From the NCBI RefSeq assembly GCF_000389965.1, contig NC_021191.1:3101501-3165500 (forward strand): a stretch of DNA of 64,000 bases, read 5' to 3'. Positions 26,277 through 36,061 of the stretch are shown here, in pieces; the first letter of the stretch is position 1, and the number at the start of each line of letters is the position of its first letter. The notes below the pieces were generated by a model, which was not told where the DNA came from, ran no database searches, and saw only the letters and a list, made by a program, of their open reading frames with translations. The stretch comes from Actinoplanes sp. N902-109. Lineage in GTDB: Bacteria; Actinomycetota; Actinomycetes; Mycobacteriales; Micromonosporaceae. A program made the position numbers and the translations under genes.

Positions 26277-27515
26277 TCACCGCTCCCGGTCGGACGTCTG
26301 GCGCTCGTGGCGTGCCGATGTGACGCGGCGACGCAGGACGCCGTACCAGGCGGGCACCTCGGCCTCGTCGTCGAAGCCGCGGGCGACGACGACGTCGGTC
26401 GAGGAGTGCAGCAGGATCGACAGGACGATGGTCAGTGCAACCAGGTGGAAGACGTGGTCCGCGGCGGTGATGCCGGATTCCAGGACCAGGAGTCCGTAGA
26501 CGACCGAGGCGAAACCTTTCGGCCCGAACCACATCGCCGCGGCCTGTTCCCGCATGTCCAGCCCGGAACGCAGGAACGACAGCCACAGAGCCACCGGCCG
26601 GGCGATGAAGATGGCCACGATGGCGAAGACCCAGCCGGTCCATGAGGTGCCGGCCAGGAAGGCCGGTGAGATCAGCGCGCCGAAAACGAGGAGGGCGGCG
26701 AGTTTGAAGAGCTCCGCGATGTTCTCGCCGAAGTGCTCGAACGCCGCCCGTTGCCGCGGGCCGAACGTCGCCACGGTGATCCCGGCGGCGAATGCGGCCA
26801 GGAACAGGTTCGCGTGGGTCGCCTGGGCCACGGCCAGCACGAGCAGGCCGATCGCAAGGCCGTTGAGCGGCTCGTACGCGGTCGAGGCGGAGAAGAACCG
26901 GCTGCGTTCCAGCAGGATCGCCGCCACCGGGATCAGCACGCCGATGGCCAGGCCGAGCGCGATCTCCCCGGCCAGTTCACCCAGGTGCAGGTCGTGTGAG
27001 CCGGCGGCGACGGCGAGGAAGACGATGACGAAGGGCAGGGCGAGACCGTCGTTGACGCCGGACTCGACGTTGAGCAGATGCCGCAGCCGGGCGGGAACCT
27101 TGTCGTTGCCGACCAGCGCCGAGGCGAACACCGGGTCGGTGGGGCTGAGGATCGCGCCGATCAGCAGCGACTCCGCCCAGCCCAGCCCGACGATGTAGTG
27201 GGCTGCCACGGCGGTCACCAGCAGGGTCAGCGGCAGGCCCCAGCCCAGGGCCCGGCCGGGCAGTTTCCACGCCGACCGCAGGTCGGACCAGCCGACCCGC
27301 ATGCCGTCGGTGAACAGCACCGCGAACAGCGCGAGCTCGGCCAGGGTGCCGACGATCGGCGAGTCGGCGTGCACCTCGACGACTCCGGTCACCTGCGGCC
27401 CGAGCACGAAACCGGCCACCAGGAACAGCACGGCGGTGGACAGGATGGTTCGGTTGGCCAGGGCCGATACGAGCACTGCCAGCAGCAGGACCGCGGCGAA
27501 GGCGAGCAGAAGCAC
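26277..27515 (-). CDS. Cation:proton antiporter (CPA1/NhaP type)
   Basis: A 412-residue membrane protein with about twelve predicted helices, exchanging Na+ or K+ for H+. The CPA1 hallmark ESGVNDGLALPFV is present at about residues 150-162, along with SPTDPVFASALVG. It is monocistronic or co-transcribed with the cation exchanger that lies 33 bases upstream on the same strand. There is no large C-terminal nucleotide-binding domain. A role in pH or salt homeostasis fits the stress-related surroundings. Confidence 0.9.
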   Translation of the reverse strand: MLLLAFAAVLLLAVLVSALANRTILSTAVLFLVAGFVLGPQVTGVVEVHADSPIVGTLAELALFAVLFTDGMRVGWSDLRSAWKLPGRALGWGLPLTLLVTAVAAHYIVGLGWAESLLIGAILSPTDPVFASALVGNDKVPARLRHLLNVESGVNDGLALPFVIVFLAVAAGSHDLHLGELAGEIALGLAIGVLIPVAAILLERSRFFSASTAYEPLNGLAIGLLVLAVAQATHANLFLAAFAAGITVATFGPRQRAAFEHFGENIAELFKLAALLVFGALISPAFLAGTSWTGWVFAIVAIFIARPVALWLSFLRSGLDMREQAAAMWFGPKGFASVVYGLLVLESGITAADHVFHLVALTIVLSILLHSSTDVVVARGFDDEAEVPAWYGVLRRRVTSARHERQTSDRER

Positions 27516-27548
27516 AAGGACTCCGAGTCAGCGGTGGAACGGGCGCGG

Positions 27549-28613
27549 TCAGCCGGTGATGAAGGCGAGGCCGGTGATGCCCAGGGCGTACAGCACCAGC
27601 ACGGTAACGGAATCGGCGCCCATGCGGGCGAACTGCCGCTGGGGCCGGAAGACCAGGCCGATCATGTAGACGATCGTCAGCAGGGCACCGAGGGCGGTCA
27701 GATAGATGTCGGTGTGATGCGCTCGCGGCAGCACCGCCTGCCCGGACAGGACGGTGGCGAGCAGGAACAGCACGGGCAGGAAGGCGTTGCCGCCGAAGAT
27801 GTCGCTGATGGCCAGCTGGTAGTCGCCGAGGCGGGTCGACGTGAGGCCGGTGGACAGCTCGGGCAGGGACGTCGCGGCGGCCAGGACGGTGGCGCCGAAC
27901 AGCACGCCGGACATGCCGAAGCGACCGAACAGTTCCTCGCCGCTGCGTTCGATGAACACGCCGGCGACCAGGGTGACGGCGGCGGCGACGCCGAAGATCA
28001 GTCCGGCCCGGCCGGTGCTGACGCCCTTGCTGGTGGCTTGCTTCTCCTTGGTGGTCTTGGAATGGCCCTGCGGTTTGTCCTGGTTGTTCGGGGCGTCGCC
28101 GCCTTCGTGCCAGGGCAGGCCGCGGCCGGCGCGGCGCAGCAGGAGCAGCCCGAGGCCCCACAGCACGGCGATGAGGACGGCGCCGGGGGTGAGGCGGAAC
28201 GCGATCATCGAGGTGGGTAGCTGCGTCGACATGACCACGACGAGCAGCAGCGCCACCACGAGGGCGCCTTCGAGCAGCAGGGTGAGCGAGGCGGCGAGAT
28301 ACGTCAGCGGTTTGCGGGGCCGCACACCGGCAGCGTCCAGGATGACCAGGACGACGGTCTGGATGGCGATGCCGCCCAGGATGTTGCCGACGGCCACGTC
28401 CAACTGGTGGGCGAGTGCCGCGCTGGCGGTGATGGCGATCTCCGGCAGGTTCGTGGCGATCGCCAGCAGGATCACCCCGCCCAGGGCGGTGCCCAGGTGC
28501 AGTCGCTCGGAGAGCACGTCGGTGGTGTCGGAGAGTTTGATCCCGGCGATCCAGATGGCCGCGGCGCAGCCGAGGAAGATCACCAGAAGCAGCCAGGAGC
28601 TGAGCGAGTTCAC
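27549..28613 (-). CDS. Calcium/cation antiporter (CaCA family)
   Basis: A 354-residue membrane protein with the two inverted alpha repeats of Ca2+/cation exchangers: ATNLPEI (about residue 53) and ATSLPELSTG (about residue 242). A charged cytoplasmic loop near residues 170-200 separates the halves. It probably exports Ca2+ or Na+ against protons. Its ATG lies inside an ATGA overlap with the MarR gene, so expression is coupled to that regulator. Confidence 0.9.
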   Translation of the reverse strand: MNSLSSWLLLVIFLGCAAAIWIAGIKLSDTTDVLSERLHLGTALGGVILLAIATNLPEIAITASAALAHQLDVAVGNILGGIAIQTVVLVILDAAGVRPRKPLTYLAASLTLLLEGALVVALLLVVVMSTQLPTSMIAFRLTPGAVLIAVLWGLGLLLLRRAGRGLPWHEGGDAPNNQDKPQGHSKTTKEKQATSKGVSTGRAGLIFGVAAAVTLVAGVFIERSGEELFGRFGMSGVLFGATVLAAATSLPELSTGLTSTRLGDYQLAISDIFGGNAFLPVLFLLATVLSGQAVLPRAHHTDIYLTALGALLTIVYMIGLVFRPQRQFARMGADSVTVLVLYALGITGLAFITG

Positions 28614-29149
28614 GGGCGGGTTCCTTGCCGGTCGGGGGTCAGGGCGGCTGGTGGTGCGGGGTCGGTGCCCCAGCCCAGCGACCAGCTCTGCTCGGGTGCT
28701 TCGCCGGCCGCGTCGGTGAAGGCGCGCAGCGCGGCAAGCAGGGGACCGCGGGCCTGCCCGGGCATGGCGCCGAGGATGCGGCTGATCTCGGTGGCGCGGG
28801 CAGCGGTGATCTGCTGGACCAGGTGTTCACCGGCCGGTGTCAGCGACACCCGGACGGCACGGCGGTCATCGGTGTCACGGTCGCGTCGCACCAGGCCGCG
28901 GCGTTGCAGCCGATCACAGTTCCGGGTGGCGTTGGAGCTGTTCACGTCGAGCAGCTCCGCCAGGTCGGCGATGCGTTGCGGGCCGCGCGAGGCGAGAACC
29001 ACCAGGGCCCGGTGCTGGGCCAGGGTGATCTCGGCATTTCCGGCCGCCAAGGACCGGGCTGCCACGGCCACCAGGACGCGGCTGGCCGTGAGGAACGCCT
29101 CCACGAGGTGGCGGTCGACGTCCGTGGCGGGGGTACCGGAGCGGCTCAC
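28610..29149 (-). CDS. MarR family transcriptional regulator
   Basis: A 179-residue winged-helix regulator: AQHRALVVLASRGPQRIADLAELL, recognition helix region NSSNATRNCDRLQRRGLVRR, and wing DTDDRRAVRVSLTPAG. It starts at 29149 and is translationally coupled to the CaCA exchanger. A perfect inverted repeat just upstream of its start is a likely autoregulatory site. It may also affect the divergent GH15 gene, since the two share an 81-base promoter region. Confidence 0.9.
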   Translation of the reverse strand: MSRSGTPATDVDRHLVEAFLTASRVLVAVAARSLAAGNAEITLAQHRALVVLASRGPQRIADLAELLDVNSSNATRNCDRLQRRGLVRRDRDTDDRRAVRVSLTPAGEHLVQQITAARATEISRILGAMPGQARGPLLAALRAFTDAAGEAPEQSWSLGWGTDPAPPAALTPDRQGTRP

Positions 29150-29164
29150 GAAATTTTCTTGCCC

Positions 29165-29180
29165 AGCGCATAGGTGCGCT
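29165..29180. promoter_or_regulatory. Inverted repeat in MarR/GH15 divergent promoter region
   Basis: AGCGCA (29165-29170) and TGCGCT (29175-29180) flank TAGG. The site is 16 bases upstream of the MarR start and 50 bases before the GH15 start, the position expected of a MarR operator controlling both directions. Confidence 0.45.
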
Positions 29181-29230
29181 AAGCACGGGTACGGCGAGAA
29201 ATGTTCGCGACGGTTCCGAGGAGGTGTCCG

Positions 29231-31024
29231 GTGGCACTACGGATCGAGGACTACGGCCTGATCGGCGACCTGCAGACGGCCGCGCTGGTGGGCCGGGACG
29301 GCTCGATCGACTGGCTGTGCCTGCCCCGATTCGACGCCCCCGCCTGCTTCGCCGCCCTGCTCGGCGATGATCAGGCCGGGTTCTGGCGCCTCGCCCCGGC
29401 TGCCGGAGGTCTGTGTACGCGGCGTCGCTACCGCGGCGACACGCTGATTCTGGAAACGGAGTGGGAGACCCCCGAAGGAGCGGTACGGGTCATCGACACG
29501 ATGCCGCCGCGCGGTGAGGCCGCCGACGTCGTCCGGGTCGTCGAGGGCGTGCGTGGCCGGGTGCCGATGCGGATGGCGTTGCGGCTGCGCTTCGACTACG
29601 GACGGATCGTGCCGTGGGTGCGCCACCGGGACGGCCAGCTCGCCGCGATCGCCGGTCCCGACGCCGCCTGGCTGCACACCCCGGTGCCACTGCACGGCGA
29701 GGACTACACCACCCGTGCGGAGTTCACCGTGTCAGCCGGCCAGCGGGTGCCGTTCGTGCTGACGTACCGCCCCTCGCACGAGTCGCCACCACGGCCGGTC
29801 GACGCGGACAAGGCACTGGCCGGCACCGAGGCGTTCTGGACATCGTGGATGGGCCGCTTCCGCTACGACGGCCGGTGGGACGAGGCGGTACGCCGCTCGC
29901 TGGTCACGCTGAAGGCGCTCACCTACGCGCCGACCGGCGGAATCGTCGCCGCGGCCACCACCTCGCTGCCCGAGCAGCTCGGCGGGCCGCGCAACTGGGA
30001 CTACCGGTTCTGCTGGCTGCGCGATGCCACTTTCACCCTGCAAGCGCTGCTGGGCACGGGCTTCGTCGCCGAGGCCAAGGCGTGGCGCGAGTGGCTGCTG
30101 CGCGCCACGGCCGGCGACCCGGCCGACCTGCAGATCATGTACGGCATCGACGGCACCCGCCGGCTGCCCGAGTACACCCTCGACTGGCTGCCCGGCTACG
30201 AGGGCGCGGCACCGGTGCGGGTCGGTAACGCCGCGTCGGATCAGTTCCAGCTCGATGTGTGGGGTGAGGTTCTCGACGGGCTGCACGAGGCGCGCCAGAG
30301 CGGTCTGCAGGTGGACGAGGACGCCTGGGACCTGCAACGGGCGCTGCTCGACTACCTCGAGGGCCATTGGGCCGACCCGGACAACGGCCTGTGGGAGGTC
30401 CGCGGCGACCGGCAGCACTTCGTGCACTCCAAAGTCATGGCCTGGGCCGGCCTGGACCGGGCCGTACAGGCTGTCGAGCGGTTCGGCCTCGACGGGCCCG
30501 TGGACCGGTGGCGCGCCACCCGCGACGCCATCCACGCGCAGGTGTGCGAGCGCGGCTTCGACGCCGAGCGCAACACCTTCACCCAGTTCTACGGCTCCCA
30601 GGGGCTGGACGCTGCGCTGCTGCTCGTGCCCCGGGTCGGTTTCCTGCCCTGGCACGACCCGCGGATCGCCGGCACTGTCGACGCGCTTCAGCGCGAACTC
30701 TGCCAGGACGGATTCCTGCTGCGCTACGACCCGCGCGCCGACGGCGGCGTCGACGGGCTTCCCGGCGCCGAAGGCGCGTTCATCACCTGCACGTTCTGGC
30801 TCGCCGACGCCCTGTACGGCATCGGCCGCGAGCCCGAGGCCCACCAGCTGTTCGAACGCCTGCTCGGCCTCCGCAACGACCTCGGCCTGCTCAGCGAGGA
30901 GTACGACCCGGCCACCGGCCGGCAGCTCGGCAACACCCCCCAGGCCTTCAGCCACGTCGGACTGGTCAATGCCGCCCGGCACCTGTCCGCGACGAGGCCC
31001 GCCCGTGACACCCCCGGAAAGTGA
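29231..31024 (+). CDS. Glycoside hydrolase family 15 protein (glucoamylase/trehalase-like)
   Basis: A 597-residue enzyme with no signal peptide, hence cytosolic. The N-terminal beta-sandwich (IEDYGLIGDLQTAALVGRDG) is followed by the (alpha/alpha)6 barrel with GGPRNWDYRFCWLRDA. This arrangement is typical of actinobacterial GH15 proteins, some of which are trehalases and others glucan glucosidases. GTG 29231 is chosen for the GAGGAGG six bases upstream. Glucose released here could feed the glucose dehydrogenase encoded six bases downstream. Confidence 0.9.
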   Translation: MALRIEDYGLIGDLQTAALVGRDGSIDWLCLPRFDAPACFAALLGDDQAGFWRLAPAAGGLCTRRRYRGDTLILETEWETPEGAVRVIDTMPPRGEAADVVRVVEGVRGRVPMRMALRLRFDYGRIVPWVRHRDGQLAAIAGPDAAWLHTPVPLHGEDYTTRAEFTVSAGQRVPFVLTYRPSHESPPRPVDADKALAGTEAFWTSWMGRFRYDGRWDEAVRRSLVTLKALTYAPTGGIVAAATTSLPEQLGGPRNWDYRFCWLRDATFTLQALLGTGFVAEAKAWREWLLRATAGDPADLQIMYGIDGTRRLPEYTLDWLPGYEGAAPVRVGNAASDQFQLDVWGEVLDGLHEARQSGLQVDEDAWDLQRALLDYLEGHWADPDNGLWEVRGDRQHFVHSKVMAWAGLDRAVQAVERFGLDGPVDRWRATRDAIHAQVCERGFDAERNTFTQFYGSQGLDAALLLVPRVGFLPWHDPRIAGTVDALQRELCQDGFLLRYDPRADGGVDGLPGAEGAFITCTFWLADALYGIGREPEAHQLFERLLGLRNDLGLLSEEYDPATGRQLGNTPQAFSHVGLVNAARHLSATRPARDTPGK

Positions 31025-31030
31025 GCACCG

Positions 31031-32092
31031 ATGCGCGCCCTGACCGTGATCCCCCTGCGGAAAGACTCCATCTCCGTCGGCGACGTGCCCGACCCGCAAC
31101 CCGGCGACGGTGACCTGCTCGTCGACGGCCTCGCCGTCGGTGTGTGCGGCACCGACAAGGAAATCGCCGCCGGCGAGTACGGCTGGGCACCACCCGGCCG
31201 CGACCGGCTGGTCATCGGCCACGAATCCCTCGGCCGCGTCCGCACCGCCCCGCCCGGCAGCGGCTTCGCCGCCGGTGACCTCGTCGTCGGCGTGGTACGA
31301 CGGCCCGACCCGGTGCCCTGCGGTGCCTGCGCGCACGGGCAGTTCGACATGTGCCGCAACGGCCGCTACACCGAACGCGGCATCAAACAACTCGACGGCT
31401 ACGCCAGCCAGGCCTGGACGGTCGAGCCCGGCTACGCCGTCAAACTCGACCCCCGGCTGGCCGACGTCGGTGTGCTCATGGAACCCACCAGCGTGGTCGC
31501 CAAGGCCTGGGACGAGGTCGACAAGGTCGGCGCCCGCGCCTGGTACCAGCCGAAGACCGCCCTGGTCACCGGCGCCGGTCCGATCGGCCTGCTCGCCGCC
31601 CTGCTCGGCGTGCAACGCGGCCTCGACGTGCACGTCCTCGACCGGGTCACCGACGGCCCGAAACCCGCGCTGGTGCACGACCTCGGCGCCACCTACCACC
31701 ACGGCGACATCGACGAGGTGGCCTCGAAGATCAAGCCGGACGTGGTCATCGAAGCCACCGGCGTCGGACCGGTGATCTTCGGTGCCGCCGCGCACACCGC
31801 CCCGTACGGCATCCTCTGCCTCACCGGTGTCTCCTCGGCCGGGCACACCCTCAAGCTCGACGCCGGAGCGCTGAACCGCGACATCGTCCTGGAGAACGAC
31901 GTCATCATCGGCTCGGTCAACGCCAACCTCAGCCACTACGCCGCCGCAGCCGACGCCCTCGCCGCAGCCGACACCGGCTGGCTGACCCGGTTGATCACCC
32001 GCCGCGTGCCGCTCGAGTCCTTCGCCGACGCCTTCACCGCGAACGACGACGACGTCAAGGTCGTCATCACCCTCGGGGGCAGCGCATCATGA
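31031..32092 (+). CDS. Zinc-type glucose 1-dehydrogenase (MDR superfamily)
   Basis: A 353-residue medium-chain dehydrogenase with the glucose-dehydrogenase layout: catalytic-zinc Cys in VGVCGTDKEI (about residue 39), GHE, a structural-zinc loop CGACAHGQFDMC, and cofactor motif GAGPIGLLAAL. It would oxidise D-glucose to gluconolactone with NAD(P)+. It follows the GH15 gene after six bases and overlaps the NDH-2-like gene by four, so polymer hydrolysis, glucose oxidation and NADH reoxidation appear to be expressed together. Confidence 0.88.
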   Translation: MRALTVIPLRKDSISVGDVPDPQPGDGDLLVDGLAVGVCGTDKEIAAGEYGWAPPGRDRLVIGHESLGRVRTAPPGSGFAAGDLVVGVVRRPDPVPCGACAHGQFDMCRNGRYTERGIKQLDGYASQAWTVEPGYAVKLDPRLADVGVLMEPTSVVAKAWDEVDKVGARAWYQPKTALVTGAGPIGLLAALLGVQRGLDVHVLDRVTDGPKPALVHDLGATYHHGDIDEVASKIKPDVVIEATGVGPVIFGAAAHTAPYGILCLTGVSSAGHTLKLDAGALNRDIVLENDVIIGSVNANLSHYAAAADALAAADTGWLTRLITRRVPLESFADAFTANDDDVKVVITLGGSAS

Positions 32093-33435
32093 CCACCGCC
32101 TCGCCCACCGCCTCGCCCACGCGGCCCCGGGTGGTCATCATCGGCGGCGGGTTCGGCGGCCTGCGGGCAGCCCGCGGCCTGCGCCACACCCGGGCCGACG
32201 TCGTGGTGATCGACCGGGTCAACCACCACCTGTTCCAGCCTCTGCTCTACCAGGTCGCCACCGCACTGCTGCCGCCCGGTGACATCGCCCCGCCGCTGCG
32301 CCAGGTCCTCGCCGGCCAACCGAACACCCGCGTGGTGCTCGGCGAGGTCACCACCGTCGACCCCGGTGCGCGCACGGTACAGGTCGGCACCGCGGACGGG
32401 CAGACCCGGCAGATCCCGTACGACTACCTGGTGGTCGCCGCCGGCACCAGGGACAACTACTTCGGCCACGACGACTGGGCCGACGTCGCTCCCGGCATGA
32501 AAACCCTGCGGCAAGCCGTCGATTTGCGGGGGCGGCTGCTGCGCGCCTTCGAGGCGGCCGCCGTGAGCACCGACCCGGAGGCCCGTCGGCAGTGGCTGAC
32601 CTTCGCCGTCGTCGGCGGCGGCCCGACCGGCGTCGAGCTCTGCGGGCAACTCGCCGCCCTGGCCCGGCGCACCCTGCGCCGCGAGTTCCACACCCTCGAC
32701 CCCGCCGACCTGCGGATCGTGCTGGCCGACGCCGGCGAGCACGTGCTCGCGCCGTTCCCGCAACCGCTGCGCCGGCACACCCACCAGCGGCTACGCCGGC
32801 TCGGCGTGCACATCCTGCTCGGCCACACCGCCACCGCGATCGACGGGACGGGTCTCACCGTCGCCCCCGCGGACGGCGACAACTCCGCACACCGGCGCAT
32901 CGACGCCCGGACCGTCGTCTGGGCCGCCGGCGTCACGCCCGTACCCCTCGCCGCGCAGCTGGCCGACGCGACCGGCGCGGCCACCGACCACAAGGGCCGC
33001 ATCCGCGTCGGCGACGACTGCTCGCTCCCCGGACACCCCGAGATCTTCGCCATCGGCGACCTGGCGAACGTGCACGATCTGCCCGGTATCGCCGAACCCG
33101 CCATCCAGCAGGGCCGCTACGTCGCCAAGGTCATCGGCCACCGGCTCGGCCACGGCACCTCTCCCGGGCCGTTCCGCTACCTCGACCTGGGCACCATGGC
33201 CACCATCAGCCCGCTCGACGCCGTCGCCGACATCCGCGGCCTGCACCTGCACAGCATCCCCGGCAAAGCCGCCTGGGCCGGCGTGCACCTGGCCTTCCTC
33301 GTCGGCTGGGCCAACCGCGCCGCCGTCCTGGCCACCTGGGCGTGGGCCTTGAGCACCGGCCGCCGCCAGCAACAACTCATTCTCACCCCGCGGGTACCGC
33401 AGTACACGTCGTCAGCCGGCGACGCCATGCGGTGA
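32089..33435 (+). CDS. NAD(P)/FAD-dependent oxidoreductase, type II NADH dehydrogenase-like
   Basis: A 448-residue flavoprotein. The FAD motif IIGGGFGGL lies at about residues 17-25, the NADH motif VVGGGPTGVELCG in the middle, and the FAD-binding GDLANV near residue 325. HHLFQPLLYQVAT is characteristic of NDH-2. A C-terminal amphipathic region probably binds the membrane. It passes electrons from NADH to quinone without pumping protons. ATG 32089 overlaps the glucose dehydrogenase stop. Confidence 0.9.
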   Translation: MTTASPTASPTRPRVVIIGGGFGGLRAARGLRHTRADVVVIDRVNHHLFQPLLYQVATALLPPGDIAPPLRQVLAGQPNTRVVLGEVTTVDPGARTVQVGTADGQTRQIPYDYLVVAAGTRDNYFGHDDWADVAPGMKTLRQAVDLRGRLLRAFEAAAVSTDPEARRQWLTFAVVGGGPTGVELCGQLAALARRTLRREFHTLDPADLRIVLADAGEHVLAPFPQPLRRHTHQRLRRLGVHILLGHTATAIDGTGLTVAPADGDNSAHRRIDARTVVWAAGVTPVPLAAQLADATGAATDHKGRIRVGDDCSLPGHPEIFAIGDLANVHDLPGIAEPAIQQGRYVAKVIGHRLGHGTSPGPFRYLDLGTMATISPLDAVADIRGLHLHSIPGKAAWAGVHLAFLVGWANRAAVLATWAWALSTGRRQQQLILTPRVPQYTSSAGDAMR

Positions 33436-33565
33436 GCGCCCCGGCACCACTTCGAACCTTGACCGGGGCAGCCCTGCCCACCCAGTACGGCTCAGCAGCC
33501 ACCTCGGCCGGACCCTCGGCCGATGCGGCAGGCACGGCACGGGCCAGAGAGACGGGACAGCCGAC

Positions 33566-36061
33566 ATGACCGATCGAATCGCCGACATCTGGGGTGCCCG
33601 TACCCCGCACGACCGGGGGACCGTCTGGCCCGCCCGCGTCGACCTGCACCTGTCCGACGGGCTGGCCGAGGGAGACGTCGACCGATGGGTGCAGAGCGCC
33701 TGCGTGCTCTGCAGCAACGGATGCGGGTGTGACATCGCGGTCAAGGACGGCCGGATGGTCGGCGTCCGCGGCCGGGTCACCGACGTGGTCAACCACGGCC
33801 GGATGGGCCCGAAAGGCCTGTACGGCAGCACGCCGTGGGCGCGGTCCGCGGACCGGCTCACCCGTCCGCTCGTACGGCAGGGGGGCCGGCTTGTCGAGAC
33901 GGACTGGGACACCGCGATGGGCCGGGTCGTGGAAGTGTCGAAGCGGTTGCTGGCCGACCGGGGCCCGCTGACGCACGGCTTCTACACCAGCGGGCAGCTG
34001 TTCCTGGAGGAGTATTACGCCCTGGCCGTGCTGGGCAAGGCCGGTGTCGGCACCCCGCACATGGACGGCAACACCCGGTTGTGCACGGCGACAGCGGCGG
34101 CCGCGTTCAAGGAGTCGTTCGGCGCCGACGGGCAGCCCGGTTCCTACACCGACATCGAGCACTGCGACGCGATCTTCCTGTACGGGCACAACATGGCCGA
34201 GACGCAGACCGTGCTGTGGATGCGCATCCTGGACCGTACCCGGGCCGACGACCCGCCGGCGATCGTCTGTGTCGACCCGCGCCGCACCCCGGTCGCCGAG
34301 GAAGCCGAGCGCACCGGCGGCGTGCACCTGGCGCCGAAGGTCGGCACCAACCTGGCCCTGATGAACGGCCTGACCCGGGAGCTGTTCGTCAACGGCTGGG
34401 TGGACCGGTCCTGGGTGCAGGCGCACACGCTCGGCGTCGACGACCTGCGGGCGACGGTCGAGCCGTACACCCCGGACGAGGTCGCGCGGATCTGCGGGAT
34501 CGACCCGGACGACCTGCGCCGCGCGGCACGCATCTTCGGCGAGAGCGGCGCCGTGCTGTCCACCGTGCTGCAGGGCTTCTACCAGTCGCACCAGGCCACC
34601 GCGTCGGCCGTCGCCGTGCACAACCTGCACCTGCTGCGCGGGCTGATCGGCCGGCCGGGCTCGGGAATCCTGCAGATGAACGGGCAGCCGACCGCGCAGA
34701 ACAACCGCGAGTGCGGCGCCGACGGCGATCTGACCGGCTTCCGCAACTGGGACAACGAACAGCATGTCCGGGAGCTGGCGAAGCTGTGGAACGTCGACCC
34801 GCTGACCATCCCGCACTGGGCGCCGCCGACCAACGCCATGCAGATCTTCGGCTACGCCGAGGAGGGTTCGATCGGCCTGCTGTGGATCTCCGCCACCAAC
34901 CCGGCCGTGTCGATGCCCGAGTCGGCCCGGATCCGGCGCATCCTCGGCGGCGACCAGTGTTTCGTGGTCGTTCAGGACCTGTTCCTGACCGAGACCGCTC
35001 AGCTCGCCGACGTGGTGCTGCCGGCGGCGGGCTGGGGCGAGAAGACCGGCACGTTCACCAACGTCAACCGCACTGTGCACCTGTCCGAGAAGGCCGTCGA
35101 CCCGCCCGGCGAGGCCAAGAGCGATCTCGACATCTTCCTGATGTACGCGGCGGCGATGGACTTCCGCGACCTCGACGGCGAACCGCTGATCCGGTGGCGT
35201 ACGCCCGAGGAGGCGTTCGACGCCTGGCGGGAGACCACCCGCGGCCGCCCGGTCGACTACACCGGGCTGACCTACGCCAAGCTGCGCGGCCCGACCGGCA
35301 TCCCCTGGCCGGTCAACGACGACGCCCCCGAGGGCACCGACCGGTTGTACGCCGACGCGGTGTTCCCGACCGCCACCGACTACTGCGAGACGTACGGCCA
35401 CGACCTGCTCACCGGCGCCGCGGTCACCGAGCAGGAACATCGCGCTGTGCGCCCGGACGGCCGGGCGTTCCTCAGGGGCGCGGCGTACGTACCGGCGCAC
35501 GAGGAGCCCAGCGACGACTATCCGCTGCTCTACACCACCGGCCGGACCGTCTATCAGTTCCACACCCGCACCAAGACCGGCCGGTCCCGCTCGCTGAACG
35601 CCGCCGCCCCGGATGCCTGGGTGGAGCTGTCCGCGCCCGACGCCGACCGTCTCGGCATCGCCGAGGGTGACGTGGTGCGGGTCGAATCGCCGCGCGGCGC
35701 CATCGAGGTCCGCGCCCGGGTCGGCCGGGTCATGCCGGGTGCGGTGTTCGCGCCGTTCCACTACGGCTCCTGGGACCTCGACGGCGTCGGCCCCGGCGAG
35801 CAGAAGCGGCAGGCCAACGAGCTGACGATGACGGTCTGGGACCCGGTGTCCAAGCAGCCGTACTTCAAGACCGCCGCCTGCCGGGTCGTCAAGGTCCGCG
35901 ACGGCGACGGACCCGCGCCTGCCCCGACCACCGCCGCCTCGGCTCCGGCAAGCGCGCCCGTGCCCGCCACCGCCGGCGGCGCGGCCACCGTCAGCCGGCT
36001 CGTCGACACCCCGGACTACCTCAACGATCCCGCACAGACCGCTGCGACCGGAGACGCATGA
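33566..36061 (+). CDS. Molybdopterin oxidoreductase (assimilatory nitrate reductase-like)
   Basis: An 831-residue Mo/W-bisPGD enzyme. The N-terminal iron-sulfur motif has Cys46, Cys49 and Cys53, but the expected fourth ligand is Gly81 (GRMGPKG where GRLCPKG is usual); Cys55 is an extra cysteine. The metal ligand is probably the Cys of NTRLCTA (about residue 173), as in nitrate reductases. Other signatures are WISATNPAVSMP and a C-terminal dinucleotide-binding barrel followed by an Ala/Pro-rich tail. No Tat signal is seen, so it is cytosolic. It overlaps the ferritin-like gene. The substrate is unproven. Confidence 0.87.
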   Translation: MTDRIADIWGARTPHDRGTVWPARVDLHLSDGLAEGDVDRWVQSACVLCSNGCGCDIAVKDGRMVGVRGRVTDVVNHGRMGPKGLYGSTPWARSADRLTRPLVRQGGRLVETDWDTAMGRVVEVSKRLLADRGPLTHGFYTSGQLFLEEYYALAVLGKAGVGTPHMDGNTRLCTATAAAAFKESFGADGQPGSYTDIEHCDAIFLYGHNMAETQTVLWMRILDRTRADDPPAIVCVDPRRTPVAEEAERTGGVHLAPKVGTNLALMNGLTRELFVNGWVDRSWVQAHTLGVDDLRATVEPYTPDEVARICGIDPDDLRRAARIFGESGAVLSTVLQGFYQSHQATASAVAVHNLHLLRGLIGRPGSGILQMNGQPTAQNNRECGADGDLTGFRNWDNEQHVRELAKLWNVDPLTIPHWAPPTNAMQIFGYAEEGSIGLLWISATNPAVSMPESARIRRILGGDQCFVVVQDLFLTETAQLADVVLPAAGWGEKTGTFTNVNRTVHLSEKAVDPPGEAKSDLDIFLMYAAAMDFRDLDGEPLIRWRTPEEAFDAWRETTRGRPVDYTGLTYAKLRGPTGIPWPVNDDAPEGTDRLYADAVFPTATDYCETYGHDLLTGAAVTEQEHRAVRPDGRAFLRGAAYVPAHEEPSDDYPLLYTTGRTVYQFHTRTKTGRSRSLNAAAPDAWVELSAPDADRLGIAEGDVVRVESPRGAIEVRARVGRVMPGAVFAPFHYGSWDLDGVGPGEQKRQANELTMTVWDPVSKQPYFKTAACRVVKVRDGDGPAPAPTTAASAPASAPVPATAGGAATVSRLVDTPDYLNDPAQTAATGDA

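Noticed and set aside
29732..31936. 734-codon open frame on the minus strand
   Set aside because: Antisense to GH15 and glucose dehydrogenase with compositional bias only.
33383..35761. 792-codon open frame on the minus strand
   Set aside because: Mirror of the molybdoenzyme gene; no recognisable motifs.
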